Shown: positions 44,313-54,725, counted from the first letter of the stretch. The stretch is DNA of 64,000 nucleotides from Nostoc parmelioides FACHB-3921 (GCF_014696625.1 NZ_JACJQL010000001.1:1-64000); one strand, 5' to 3'. Notes: generated by a model not told the origin, from the letters alone. Made by a program: numbers and translations.

Positions 44313-46958
44313 ATGACAGAAAAACCCCAACCAGATAACCCCAACAATATTGAAATGAATGTCACTGCCCAAGGTGATAGTAAGGTAACTATGGTAGGGC
44401 AGTTAAATGCAGCAGAAGTAAAATTTATTGTTGACGATATAGAACCAATACTAGAGCGACTACAACAAATTTCTCAAGTAGAATCGCCGGGGGTTCTCAA
44501 AGCTGGGAATCCAGGTAAAAGTTTGGCTTACTGGCAAGGACGAACCACAGAAATTGAGCAAATACAGCAATGGTTAAGTGATGATAATACCTTTTTAATT
44601 GGTATAGAAGGCATCGGTGGCACGGGTAAATCAACGCTGGCGACAAAGATTTATGATGAAATTGCAGGTTTTCCTAAGCGGTTTTGGGCTGATGTCAGTA
44701 ATGGGGCAAGTTTTAGCGATTTAGCCAGACAAGTATTAACAGAATTTGGCTTTTATGTACCAGAACAAGAAGCGCAGTTAGTGGAGGCATTAGTTAGGTG
44801 CTTGCGTTCTGGGCAATTTTTACTGATTATTGACAACCTGGAAAGCTTATTACAACCTGATAGACAGTGGGGAAGTCTATTTTACGGTGAGTTTTTTCAA
44901 GCATGGGTGGAATCTGGCGGTAATAGTAAGGTGTTAGTCACCACCAGGGAAAGACCGGAATTAAAAGGCTTTGAGTGGTTAACCCTGACAGGTTTACAAG
45001 TAGATGAAGGGGTAGCACTGTTAACCGCATTGGGCATTAAAGGAAATTTAGGGGAGTTTGTCGAATTAGTAGATGGGCATCCCCTACTGTTGAGATTAGT
45101 AGCAGATTTATTAAAAGAAGAATATTCACAAGACCCGGATTTAAGTAGATTAGCAGATTTAGGCTTAGGGAATTTGCGCCAGTTGTTGACAGATCCCCAA
45201 GTGGTAGGTGTGCATCGCCGGGAAAATGTGGGGATGGTGTTGGTGTTGGATGCCAGTTTTGCAAGATTGAGTGAGTTACAAAAGGCGTTATTGCTGAATA
45301 TTAGTGTGTATCGTGGTGCGGTTGACAGTGCAGCAGCCGTGGCTATGTTGCCAGGAAATTCAGAACCAGAGATTGAGGGAGAATTAAGGAATATTGTTAA
45401 GCGTTCTTTGTTGGTAGAAAAGTTCAATGGTAAGCGGCGATTTGGGTTTCAGCCTGTGGTGTGGGAGTATGTGCGGTACAAAGCTGGTGATCAGACAGAG
45501 GCGCATCAACGAGCCATTGAGTATTATCGCTCAATTGCTAAACAACCACCTTGGACAACAAGAGATGATGTTAAAGAATACTTGGAAATATTTGATCACT
45601 TTTATCAGTTGCAAGATTATAACTCTGCCTTTGATAGCATTTGGGACTGCAATGAATTTTTAACCTTGCGGGGTTATTACACTGACCAAGTGGAATTATA
45701 TGGGCAATTGGTCAGTAAATGGCAAGAAATTGACGATAGAGAAAATTGGAATTATCGGGCTTCTCTCACTTCATTAGGCAATGCTTGCGTATTTCTGGGA
45801 GAGTACCAACGGGCGATTAAGTACCACCAGCAGTCTTTAGTTATCGATAGGGAGATAGGCGATCGCAGTGGTGAAGGTAATTCCTTAATGAATTTGGGTA
45901 ATGCTTACCTCTGCTTAGGGCATTATCAACAGGCGATTGATTTCTACCAGCAGTCTTTGGAAATTTTTAAAGGAATTAGCGATCGCAGTGGTGAAGGTAA
46001 TTCCTTAATAAATTTGGGTAATACTTACTTTTCCCAGGGACAGTATCGACAGGCGACTGATTTCTACGAGAAATCTTGGGAAATTTTTAAGGAAATTGGC
46101 GATCGCAATGGCGAAGGTAAATCCTTAAACGGTTTGGGCATTGCTTACCGTTCTCTGGGAGAGTACCAACGGGCGATTGAGTTTTTCCAGCAGTCCTTGA
46201 ATATATCTACAGAGATAGGCGATCGTAATGGCGAAGGTAAATCCTTAAACGGTTTGGGCATTGCTTACCGTTCTCTGGGAGAGTACCAACGGGCGATTGA
46301 GTTTTTCCAGCAGTCCTTGAATATATCTACAGAGATAGGCGATCGCAATGGCGAAGGTAATTCTTTAATGGGTTTGGGCAATGCTTACCGTTCCCTGGGA
46401 CAGCACCAACGGGCGATTAAGTTGTTCCAGCAGTCCTTGGAAATTTTTAGGAAAATTGGCGATCGTAAAGGTGAAGGAGATTCCTTAAACAATTTGGGCA
46501 ATGCTTACTGTTCTCTAAGACAGTATCACCAGGCGATAGAGTCCTACAAGCAGTCTTTGAATATAGCCAGAGAAATTGGCGATCGCAACGGCGTAGGTAA
46601 TCCCTTGGGCAATTTAGGCAATGCTTACCGTTCCCTGGGAGAGTGCCAACAGGCGATTGACTTCTTGCAGCAGTCTTTAGTCATTGCTAGGGAGATTGGC
46701 GATATTCGAGGGGAAGCAACAGACTGGTTTAATTTAGGTTTGGCATTAGAAAACATCAACCGAGAATCGGACGCGCTTGGTGCTTATCGCAATGCTCGTG
46801 AACTGTATGAAAAAATGGGACTTGATGCCAATGTGCAGAATTGCAACGATGGAATTGAGCGTCTATCTCAACCACAAACGCCTGTAGTTACTCGTCGTGG
46901 TTTTTGGGCGTGGTTGCGGCGGTTGTGGCGTTGGCTTCGCTCTTGGTTTCGGGGGTGA
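44313..46958 (+). CDS. STAND-like P-loop NTPase with C-terminal TPR array
   Basis: The 881-residue protein has a short beta-like N-terminus (NIEMNVTAQGDSKVTMVGQLNAAEV), an NB-ARC/AAA-type ATPase (P-loop GIGGTGKST at about residues 100-107, Walker B LLIIDNLESL, sensor VLVTTRERPEL), a winged-helix-like region (about 330-400) and some eight 40-residue TPRs of the NLGNAYRSLGEYQRAIEFFQQSL type (about 480-850). It ends with an unusual Trp/Arg-rich tail (FWAWLRRLWRWLRSWFRG) that could be amphipathic and membrane-binding. STAND proteins act as signal-activated switches, some in defence; the TPRs would sense a partner. Neither effector nor trigger is identified. Confidence 0.85.
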   Translation: MTEKPQPDNPNNIEMNVTAQGDSKVTMVGQLNAAEVKFIVDDIEPILERLQQISQVESPGVLKAGNPGKSLAYWQGRTTEIEQIQQWLSDDNTFLIGIEGIGGTGKSTLATKIYDEIAGFPKRFWADVSNGASFSDLARQVLTEFGFYVPEQEAQLVEALVRCLRSGQFLLIIDNLESLLQPDRQWGSLFYGEFFQAWVESGGNSKVLVTTRERPELKGFEWLTLTGLQVDEGVALLTALGIKGNLGEFVELVDGHPLLLRLVADLLKEEYSQDPDLSRLADLGLGNLRQLLTDPQVVGVHRRENVGMVLVLDASFARLSELQKALLLNISVYRGAVDSAAAVAMLPGNSEPEIEGELRNIVKRSLLVEKFNGKRRFGFQPVVWEYVRYKAGDQTEAHQRAIEYYRSIAKQPPWTTRDDVKEYLEIFDHFYQLQDYNSAFDSIWDCNEFLTLRGYYTDQVELYGQLVSKWQEIDDRENWNYRASLTSLGNACVFLGEYQRAIKYHQQSLVIDREIGDRSGEGNSLMNLGNAYLCLGHYQQAIDFYQQSLEIFKGISDRSGEGNSLINLGNTYFSQGQYRQATDFYEKSWEIFKEIGDRNGEGKSLNGLGIAYRSLGEYQRAIEFFQQSLNISTEIGDRNGEGKSLNGLGIAYRSLGEYQRAIEFFQQSLNISTEIGDRNGEGNSLMGLGNAYRSLGQHQRAIKLFQQSLEIFRKIGDRKGEGDSLNNLGNAYCSLRQYHQAIESYKQSLNIAREIGDRNGVGNPLGNLGNAYRSLGECQQAIDFLQQSLVIAREIGDIRGEATDWFNLGLALENINRESDALGAYRNARELYEKMGLDANVQNCNDGIERLSQPQTPVVTRRGFWAWLRRLWRWLRSWFRG
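45850..46690 (+). repeat. 120-bp TPR-encoding repeats, some identical
   Basis: The TPR units recur every 120 bp. Units at about 46105-46224 and 46225-46344 are identical or nearly so. Most units carry GGCGATCGC at the same place, so HIP1 is embedded in the repeat. Confidence 0.85.
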
Positions 46959-46996
46959 TTTTGTAAGTACACCCCCACAACTTAATTTCTCACACC

Positions 46997-49639
46997 CTAA
47001 CCTAAGGCAGATTTTAACTCACTCTGGGCTTGTTCCAAGGCTGCTGGTAGTTTACTGGCATCGCGTCCGCCGGCTTGGGCGAGGTTTGGTCTACCGCCGC
47101 CGCCGCCGCCGCAAATTTTGGCGATCGCCCCAATGAATTTACCGGCTTGTAACCCTTTTTTGTTGACTTCTGGGCTGAAGGCTGCAACTAAGCTAACTTT
47201 GTCGGCTTCGGGAACGGAACCCAACACCACAGCACCGTTACCGATTTTTTGTAGTAGGCGTTCGGCTGCACTTTTCAAGGATTCGGGGTCAACGCCTTCC
47301 AATTGGGCAACTATGATTTTATGGTCGCCAAGAGTGTCTGCTGTTTGTATTAAGCTGTCGGATTTGGCGATCGCTAGTTGTCCCTTGAGGGTTTCTAGTT
47401 GCTTTTCGCTGGTTCTCAGTTCATTTTGCAGAGTGGTGATTCTCTCTGGTAGTTCTTCGGGTTTGACTTTAAAGCGATCGCTTAAGTCTTTAACTACTTT
47501 CTCCCGCACATTCAAGTAATCCAGCACAGCCAGGCCGGAAACAGCTTCAATCCGCCGTACTCCGGAAGCAACACCAGCTTCAGAAATAATCTTAAATACG
47601 CCAATCTCTGCGGTATTACTTACGTGGGTACCTCCGCATAGTTCCATAGATACGCCAGGAAAATCTATCACTCGGACTTCATCACCGTATTTTTCCCCAA
47701 ACATGGCTACCGCCCCTCTAGCTTTCGCCTCAGCTAAGGGTAGTACTTCAATTTTGGCGGAGTGGGCTTCAGCAATCCAGGTGTTAATCTGTTCTTCAAC
47801 TTGTTGGATTTCCTCGGCTGTCAACCCACGGGGAGAGTTGAAGTCAAAGCGCAATCTGTCGAAAGATACGAGAGAACCGGCTTGTGATATGCCATTATCA
47901 ACGATGGTCTTTAAGGCTGCTTGTAATAGATGGGTTGCAGTATGGTTAGCTTGGGCGCGACGACGACCAGCGCGGTCTATTTGGGCGGTGACGTTATCGC
48001 CTACGCGCAGAGTTCCGCGTTGAATGCGTCCGAAATGCACGAAGAAATCAGATTCTTTTTTGACATCTTCCACCTGAACAACGATACCATCACCGGAGAT
48101 ATAACCGCGATCACCGATTTGTCCCCCAGATTCAGCATAAAATGGCGTTTTATCAAGGACAATCTGCACTTCTGTTCCGGCTTCTGCTTCTTCTTGAACA
48201 ACGCCATCGACTAACAAAACTTCTACTTTTGCCGTTGCTGTTGCTTGGCTATAACCGATGAACTCGGTAGCGTGGATGTGTTCTGCGAGTTTGTCGAGGG
48301 AACCTTGCACAGTTAAATCGATGGTTTCGTGGGCTGCTTTAGCCCGTTCCACTTGTTTCTGCATCTCGACATTAAAGCCGTCCTCATCAACGGTGAGGTT
48401 GTTTTCTTCAGCGATTTCTTGAGTGAGTTCCAGGGGGAAGCCGTAGGTATCGTAAAGAGTGAAAGCACTTTCACCACTAATAATGGTTTGTCCTTGCTTC
48501 TTCACCTGTTGGATAATTTCCTCTAGGAGTTTTTCCCCTCTATCCAAGGTGTTGAGGAAATTTGCTTCTTCCCGTTGCAGTTCTGCTTTGATGACGGTTT
48601 CCCGTTGGCGGACGTTGGGGTATGCTGATTCGGAAAGAGCGATCGCCGTTTCCGCAACTTGGTTGATAAACTCCCCGGTAATCCCAATTAATCTTCCATG
48701 ACGCACCACCCGCCGAATTAATCGCCGCAACACATAACCCCGTCCCACATTAGAAGCGCGGATTTCATCAGCAATCATGTGGACAACGGAACGGACATGA
48801 TCACCAATCACCTTCAGGGAAACTTTGGTACTCTCATCGCTGCTGTGGTAGTCAATGCCAGCAATTTTGGCTGCTGTCTCGATAATCGGGAAAATTAAGT
48901 CAGTTTCGTAATTATTCGGTACTTGTTGCAGGATTTGGGTGATTCTCTCCAAACCCATCCCGGTATCAATGTTTTTGTTTTGCAGTGGTGTTAAATTACC
49001 CGACGCATCCCGGTTGTATTGCATGAATACCAAGTTATAAAACTCGATAAATCGGGTATCGTCTTCTAAATCTATATTTTCATCACCCCGTTCTGGGTGG
49101 AAGTCGTAATAAATTTCTGAACAAGGGCCACAGGGGCCAGTGGGGCCAGATACCCAAAAGTTATCATCTGCACCCATGCGCTTAATTCTGGCTTCCGTTA
49201 CACCAATTTGATCGCGCCAAATTGCGTAGGCTTCATCATCTTCCTCAAAAACGCTGACTACTAGGCGTTCTTTGGGTAAGCCAAAAACTTCTGTGGAGAT
49301 TTCCCAACCCCAGGCGATCGCTTGTTCTTTAAAATAGTCACCAAAGCTGAAGTTGCCCAGCATTTCAAAGAAGGTTTGATGTCGTTTGGTGCGTCCTACA
49401 TTCTCGATGTCGTTGGTACGGATGCACTTTTGCGAAGTTGTCGCCCGTTTAAATTCTGGTGTGCGCTGTCCCAGGAATATTGGCTTAAATGGTAGCATCC
49501 CCGCGATCGTCAGCAGCACGGTTGGATCTTCCGGCACAAGGGAAGCACTAGCCAAAATCTGGTGTCCCCTTCGGGCATAGAAGTCGAGGAATCGGGTGCG
49601 AATTTCGTTACCACTCAGGTGCTGCGGGTTTGAAGACAT
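46997..49639 (-). CDS. alaS: Alanyl-tRNA synthetase
   Basis: The 880-residue enzyme is complete: class II catalytic core ([47 protein letters not shown] [11 protein letters not shown]), the editing domain with [11 protein letters not shown] and the zinc-site CGGTH, and the C-terminal DHHA1/C-Ala region ending in [17 protein letters not shown]. It charges tRNA-Ala and clears Ser- and Gly-mischarged tRNA. The stop lies 38 bp from the convergent NTPase-TPR stop. Confidence 0.97.
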   Translation of the reverse strand: MSSNPQHLSGNEIRTRFLDFYARRGHQILASASLVPEDPTVLLTIAGMLPFKPIFLGQRTPEFKRATTSQKCIRTNDIENVGRTKRHQTFFEMLGNFSFGDYFKEQAIAWGWEISTEVFGLPKERLVVSVFEEDDEAYAIWRDQIGVTEARIKRMGADDNFWVSGPTGPCGPCSEIYYDFHPERGDENIDLEDDTRFIEFYNLVFMQYNRDASGNLTPLQNKNIDTGMGLERITQILQQVPNNYETDLIFPIIETAAKIAGIDYHSSDESTKVSLKVIGDHVRSVVHMIADEIRASNVGRGYVLRRLIRRVVRHGRLIGITGEFINQVAETAIALSESAYPNVRQRETVIKAELQREEANFLNTLDRGEKLLEEIIQQVKKQGQTIISGESAFTLYDTYGFPLELTQEIAEENNLTVDEDGFNVEMQKQVERAKAAHETIDLTVQGSLDKLAEHIHATEFIGYSQATATAKVEVLLVDGVVQEEAEAGTEVQIVLDKTPFYAESGGQIGDRGYISGDGIVVQVEDVKKESDFFVHFGRIQRGTLRVGDNVTAQIDRAGRRRAQANHTATHLLQAALKTIVDNGISQAGSLVSFDRLRFDFNSPRGLTAEEIQQVEEQINTWIAEAHSAKIEVLPLAEAKARGAVAMFGEKYGDEVRVIDFPGVSMELCGGTHVSNTAEIGVFKIISEAGVASGVRRIEAVSGLAVLDYLNVREKVVKDLSDRFKVKPEELPERITTLQNELRTSEKQLETLKGQLAIAKSDSLIQTADTLGDHKIIVAQLEGVDPESLKSAAERLLQKIGNGAVVLGSVPEADKVSLVAAFSPEVNKKGLQAGKFIGAIAKICGGGGGGRPNLAQAGGRDASKLPAALEQAQSELKSALG

Positions 49640-50007
49640 GGGAGGAAAAGAAAAAGTAGTTTAATGGGGGACTAGGGATTGGGGATTGGGGATTGGGGAT
49701 TGGGGATTAGGTATTAGTACTAATTTTTTTATCCCAGTTCCCAATACATAAAAAGTATGCCTCAAGGTAGGACGATTATGTTAAGAGTCAGCAGCCTTGG
49801 GACTTGGGTCTACTAAGTGTATTTTCATAAGTAGGTTTATATATTTTTGCATTTTGTTTGCTTTCGCTGCCAGTCTCCTTGGTAAGTAGACTCACCTCCA
49901 CATTTTTTCTGTATCGTATGTATTTCCTCAACTACCTATCTTTAGTCGGATGAATATTGACAATTTACTTAGAGAATTTGAATTCAAAGTACATACCAAG
50001 GTTAATC
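49640..50007. other. Gap upstream of alaS with an STRR array
   Basis: 49674-49710 is a GGGGATT heptamer array (STRR). The rest has no gene; the alaS promoter should be here. Confidence 0.6.
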
Positions 50008-50355
50008 ATGTCTTTAAAACTGAAAGTTCCTGATAAGGTGATATGCACCTAAATCAAATACTCTTGCGTCAGGGCTGTCCATAGTCAAGAGTCCAGAGTT
50101 AAAGGCTAGCTTGGACTGTGGACTTTGGACTTTTGACAACCTGAGTGCGAAATATACAATTTAAATGCGTAACAGCTTATTGCCTGTGATAACTGTGCAG
50201 TAAAAATTACTGAGTCTATTCATGTAATGGAACCTGATGCTCTAGTGAAGGTAGATGTTCAGGATAAAACGGTTACTGTAGACTCTAAAGCTACTGAAGA
50301 GTTTATTAAACAGGTAATTGTGGCTACCGATTATACGATAGAAGGCTATCAATAA
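50008..50355 (+). pseudogene. Disrupted heavy-metal-associated (HMA) domain protein gene
   Basis: The frame from the ATG at 50008 encodes MSLKLKVPDKVI and then hits a stop. After 138 bp of unrelated sequence (50044-50181) the frame resumes with ACDNCAVKITESIHVMEPDA and runs to the stop at 50353-50355 (58 codons). Joined at ATA/GCC the two parts make a standard small HMA metallochaperone of about 70 residues with a CxxC metal site and the beta-alpha-beta pattern. The second part has an in-frame stop just upstream (50170) and no start codon, so the gene looks inactivated by a short insertion. Copper-binding is inferred from the fold. Confidence 0.7.
50044..50181. mobile_element. 138-bp insertion within the HMA gene
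   Basis: The sequence separating the two HMA pieces. It contains heptamer-like GTCCAGAG/GGACTTTGGAC sequence (50086-50130) with inverted relations, but no clear terminal inverted repeat or target duplication that I can fix by eye. Exact ends are inferred from the reading frame. Confidence 0.45.
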
Positions 50356-51142
50356 TTATCATATTTTTACCAAGATACAAAGCTGAAATCACTATATTTA
50401 GGTTATGTTTACTTTCATCTTTATATCTATGAATCGTAATAGCCAATAACCCCTAATACTGGAATTACGTAAAAGTAATATTTAAGAGTATTCGTTTTTT
50501 TTGCAAATGATATTATCAACAACTGCTAACTTCTACACAAAATAGTCTTTTTCAAAAAGCTATTTTGCAAACTTTTCTCTAAAAATTCTTTACTACACAG
50601 TGAATATACTTAAATAAATAAGTGATATATATTTGGGTAAATACCTCAATGAAATCCACTAATTAGGTATTATTACACAGAATAAAGCGGTGATTATCAT
50701 AAAATACAGTCACGTTGAGTAGTTATCTATACTTATTTTCTAGATATATAAAATATTTATAATTATTTATTAATGAACTATAAAAAAAATCTTTGTCCCT
50801 AAAAAATGAATTTAAAAACGACAATTAAGTTAATGTTTTTAAGCTATAAACACCTGAGAAAATACAGTGGCTATGTAGCTATAATACAAAATCTTCAGTA
50901 TTTTTACTGTTTAAAAAATAAAATATAAAAACTAAAGATAAGTAACAAAAGTCTATCTTTATATAATTTTCATCTACCTTAGGTGATGTATTAAGATGAT
51001 ATTAAAATTACTAGGTAATATTATATTTAGAGTTAAGACTATATCAGTATATGTAAAGGTCTCTTGTTTCCAGAGACAATATATTCATGAATCGGCAGAA
51101 TATCAGTAATTTTTAGCTAGAAAAAAGGCAAAAAATATAGCC
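50356..51142. other. Long AT-rich gap without visible gene
   Basis: Nearly 800 bp, strongly AT-rich, with no coding frame of note and no repeat I recognise. It precedes the GGDEF gene. Confidence 0.55.
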
Positions 51143-52141
51143 ATGACTATGACAATTCTGGTCTTTGGAAGTTATGACTTTCTCACAAAACTTCCCGATC
51201 AGATCCATAAGAGAGCTACTGATAAGTTAGTAGTGATTACGGATTTTCATCAGGCCACATCGCAGATCCAAACTGCGTCACCTGATGTCATATTTGTGCA
51301 GGCAAGCCTCAAAGGTAGTATAGAATTGTGCATCTGGTTGAAAGAACAAACTCAGCTATCGTATATACACTGTATTCTTGTGGAAGATCGTCCTCAACAA
51401 CTAGCACAGCGAAGTCAAAACGGCTGGGAATGGGAGTTTGAGATGAATGCCACAGCACTTCACCAAGGTGCAGATGCTTATATTTGGCAACTGCCGACGG
51501 AAGTAATGGCAACTCACAATCTGATATTAGGTCAATTTACAGTTGGTTTGCGTAAAGCACAGAAGTACCGCGATTTGCTCCAGAAAAACCATATCTTATC
51601 AGCGATCGCTTTAGCTGATTCTTTGACAGAATTGAACAATCGCCGTGCTTTGGAATGGGATTTACCCAGACAAATTACCAAAGCTCGTAATCAAAATCTT
51701 CCTTTGAGTTTGGTGATTTTAGATGTGGATTATTTTAAGAAAGTCAATGATCAGTATGGACACTTAGTTGGCGATCGCCTGTTGCAGTTGTTGTGTACTC
51801 GGCTACGCCATAATTTACGCTCTCAAGATACCGCGTTCCGTTATGGTGGTGAGGAGTTTGTCGTCATTCTAGCTCATACTACTGGTGAAGAGGCAATGAT
51901 CGTGGCGGAACGCCTCAATCGCATAGTAGGTGAACAACAGTTTAGTATCAATAGTAAACTTATGATTAATGTCACTATTAGCTTGGGTGTAGCCTGCCTG
52001 GAAACAGATGATGATGAACAGGGAAATAGTCTGTTACATCGTGCCGATCAATGCCTACTCGCAGCTAAAGCATCTGGACGTAATCAGGTTCTTGGGGCGC
52101 ATCAATTATCTAAATTTTCATCCCTAGAAGCCGTTTCTTAA
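51143..52141 (+). CDS. Diguanylate cyclase (GGDEF) with degenerate receiver-like domain
   Basis: The 332-residue protein has an N-terminal receiver-like fold (about 1-140; ILVFGSYDFL, DVIFVQASL) that lacks the usual phosphoacceptor aspartate, a helical linker and a GGDEF domain (about 165-320). The active site is GGEEF (about residues 235-239) and an inhibitory RxxD site (RSQD) lies five residues upstream of it. It should make cyclic di-GMP and be feedback-inhibited. The N-terminal domain would respond to something other than phosphorylation. Confidence 0.9.
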   Translation: MTMTILVFGSYDFLTKLPDQIHKRATDKLVVITDFHQATSQIQTASPDVIFVQASLKGSIELCIWLKEQTQLSYIHCILVEDRPQQLAQRSQNGWEWEFEMNATALHQGADAYIWQLPTEVMATHNLILGQFTVGLRKAQKYRDLLQKNHILSAIALADSLTELNNRRALEWDLPRQITKARNQNLPLSLVILDVDYFKKVNDQYGHLVGDRLLQLLCTRLRHNLRSQDTAFRYGGEEFVVILAHTTGEEAMIVAERLNRIVGEQQFSINSKLMINVTISLGVACLETDDDEQGNSLLHRADQCLLAAKASGRNQVLGAHQLSKFSSLEAVS

Positions 52142-53019
52142 TAGTATTTTTCTTTGCTAACAAATTTATTTCTAGGTACAGTATTTCATTAGTCAATATC
52201 GAATTACACTTAGCAGTATTCCGCTTGCCACTACGCTCACAAATGCGCTGATGGTATATGAAGCTGTACCCTAAATTAATTGGTTATCAACGTTAACACA
52301 TAGTACTTGTTATTTGCTTAATCTTGTTAATACTTGTATAGATTAGTAAGTGTATAAATGAGTGTGTAATTGTTTCTGTTCAAGCAGTAATCACTCACGT
52401 ATATAAGAATCTAAAAGCTTTAACTAAAATAGATGTAAGTTTTTAACAATTTATTTGCGACCCACAAGGGGATAGAGTTTTGTCAGTGGTCAGTGGTAGG
52501 GGCGGATTGATGAAACTCATCGTCCGAGAGTGAGAATATCTGTAAACCCGCCCTTACTAACAACTGACACGCGTTCGCGTAGAGAAGCGCAATAAAACCC
52601 TGACAATCAAAGGCTTTCAACTCTGTCAACAATCAACAGTCAACAGCCATACATCCCAAAACCCAAATTTTTTTTCATGTGATTCACTCCAGTGACGAAA
52701 TAACAGCACTCGGTAGAATTCTGAACATCTTATTTAAAAATTTATTATTCATTACTTAATCTAGAGTTAACCTAAATATTGTTTGGCTACGATTTTTCAT
52801 GTTCTAGGTAAACGAATCTAAAAAAAAGAGTTGATTACGCGATCGCTTTGCAGTTTTCAGATGTTTTTGGATCTGCTTTGACACCTTTGTGCGGTCGATT
52901 TTTACATAAGCTATGACGTTTTTAAATTACATAGTCACTTGCATGGTTTGTTGAGTGCTGACGGTTAACTGTTAACAGCAATTATTGAATTTGTATCTAT
53001 CAAAAGGAGTAATTTTTTG
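52142..53019. other. Gap with a partial MITE-like copy and repeats
   Basis: About 880 bp, no gene. 52591-52650 matches one half of the element at 41604-41714 (CCCTGACAATCAAAGGCTTT, then GTCAACA heptamers). 52955-52980 carries more GTTAAC heptamers. An extended HIP1-like site lies near 52840. Confidence 0.55.
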
Positions 53020-53781
53020 ATGACAAAATCAGGGGATATGGCAAACTCAGGATTATTTAAAGATATGCGATCGCTGATAGTCACAGTAGTTTTACCTGCG
53101 ACTGTTTTTCTTCTGTTCATGCAGATTATATTTAAGCTGAATGGCATTCCCTTTTATACATTGGTTGCAGATCCTAACGAAATCGGTAAGCTACCTCCTT
53201 ACGCCGGCATGATTTCTATGTTAGGCATACTTTTCTGGTGTGCATCGGCAGCAATTTCTATATTTACTGCTAGCTTGTTAAGTAAAAATAAGCTTGTGAG
53301 ATCAAAAAAATGGTCAGATTTCCTGTTATTCTCCGGATTTCTGACTCTGTTTATCCTTCTTGATGACTTATTTCAAATTCACGAATATTATTTTCATCCC
53401 TTTATAGATTTGCAGGCTTGGGAAAATCCTAGAAGAGTTCAAAATTTCTTTGAGACAGTATTTTTTATTATTTATATGATTTTTATCGGTATGTATTTAT
53501 ACCGTTTTAAGTCTATCTTTAAAATAACTAATTACTATATTTTACTTTTAGCTCTTTCATTCTTTGCAATTTCCACTATCGTTGATATCGCTACACCAGA
53601 AAGTATGTTCTTACATTACACAATTGAGGAAGGCTTAAAATTCTTAGGAATTGTTACTTGGTTCAGTTATTTCATGGATTGTTGTTATCAGCAGTTAAGG
53701 AGTTTAATTTGGATTGAACAACAAAGAATGCACATAGGAGATACACAAGAAATTACTTCTTTGATCAAAGATGATGTGTAG
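53020..53781 (+). CDS. Integral membrane protein, unknown function
   Basis: The 253-residue protein (ATG at 53020 with AAAGGAG ten bases upstream) has about six membrane segments, with acidic/histidine-containing loops such as LLDDLFQIHEYYFHP and TPESMFLHYTIEEGLKF. These two motifs have the spacing seen in some membrane enzymes or sensors, but I do not recognise the family. It has an AT-rich composition. It stands alone, convergent with the M41-like gene. Confidence 0.7.
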   Translation: MTKSGDMANSGLFKDMRSLIVTVVLPATVFLLFMQIIFKLNGIPFYTLVADPNEIGKLPPYAGMISMLGILFWCASAAISIFTASLLSKNKLVRSKKWSDFLLFSGFLTLFILLDDLFQIHEYYFHPFIDLQAWENPRRVQNFFETVFFIIYMIFIGMYLYRFKSIFKITNYYILLLALSFFAISTIVDIATPESMFLHYTIEEGLKFLGIVTWFSYFMDCCYQQLRSLIWIEQQRMHIGDTQEITSLIKDDV

Positions 53782-53816
53782 CTAAAATCTTCCTGCTGAC
53801 AATTAAGTATATTTGA

Positions 53817-54515
53817 TCATGAGCTTCTGTCTGCTTCCACCGGAGCATTAGCGATCGCTGTTTGACAATCGGCGATCGTTGATTTTTGACGTATAGCTTG
53901 GACTAAAGCTTGGTAACTCGCCCAGTTATTTTGTAGTAAAGTTTTAGCTTGAAGAACATGAAACCGTTGTTTCTGCTGACAAACTGATTCAGAAAAACCC
54001 AGAACTTTAAAGATAGTTGCTAATTTGCTTTTATCATCGGTTCCACCTTCAGCGCGCTCAAAAACCAAAGTTTCCGCAGCGATTCCTGCCATACAAATAG
54101 TGCAGTAGCGTTCCAATGCCTGATTACTGATTTTACCTTGTTCTACTTGAGACACTAATTCAACATCATCAAAGGTAACACCGCCTTGGCCAGGTTGCCC
54201 TTGTCTCCACGCTTCCCATGCACTGAGAGTATAACCTGTAACAGGAACACCCAAGAGGTATGCTACCAAAAAGTGTCCAGCTTCGTGGTGAATAATGCGA
54301 TCGCGGTGTTGTGGTGAAAACCCCGCGATCCAATCTAAAAGGATAGTCCCGCCTTTGCCTTGCAAGCTAAAACTATCAAAAGTTGCTATACCTAAAATTG
54401 TGAAGGTAGCGATCGCGGGGACTGCTGGCGACAAGTTAATTAACGGCCCCAATAAAGCCGACATCGTCATGAGAAAAACAGAGATTGCAACTAGATTTAA
54501 AGCAGTTTGACTCAT
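53817..54515 (-). CDS. Stand-alone M41 (FtsH-type) peptidase-like membrane protein
   Basis: The 232-residue protein has two N-terminal membrane segments (about 5-50) and then a zinc-peptidase-like domain with HHEAGHFLVAYLLGVPVTGYTL, containing the HExxH motif in the form used by FtsH, and CMAGIAAETLVFERAEGGTDDKSKL, which resembles the FtsH third-ligand helix. The AAA ATPase domain is missing. Similar ATPase-free FtsH relatives occur in cyanobacteria and chloroplasts. It may be an ATP-independent protease or a chaperone-like relative. Confidence 0.85.
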   Translation of the reverse strand: MSQTALNLVAISVFLMTMSALLGPLINLSPAVPAIATFTILGIATFDSFSLQGKGGTILLDWIAGFSPQHRDRIIHHEAGHFLVAYLLGVPVTGYTLSAWEAWRQGQPGQGGVTFDDVELVSQVEQGKISNQALERYCTICMAGIAAETLVFERAEGGTDDKSKLATIFKVLGFSESVCQQKQRFHVLQAKTLLQNNWASYQALVQAIRQKSTIADCQTAIANAPVEADRSS

Positions 54516-54725
54516 GTTTACTTTTTTAAGTACAAATTAACTTGTCTTCATTATATGGATGAATGCTCCATAAGAGGGACTGGGGATTGGGGACTGGGGA
54601 TTGGGGACTGGGGATTGGGGATTGGGGAGGTAGGAGGAAGAAAATTGACTACTGACTACTGACTATTGACTACTGACTATTGACCACTGACTATTGACTA
54701 CTGACTACTGACTATTGACTAAACG
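54516..54725. repeat. Two STRR arrays
   Basis: 54577-54629 is made of GGGGATT/GGGGACT heptamers; 54644-54720 is made of TGACTAC/TGACTAT heptamers. They run up to the DUF4336 start codon, so the leader of that gene is repetitive. Confidence 0.85.

Noticed and set aside
44124..44372. Minus-strand protein with NENPVA repeats
   Set aside because: Its start overlaps the NTPase gene, the array is interrupted by stops in the same frame, and the repeats read open on the other strand too. Kept only as an observation about the array.
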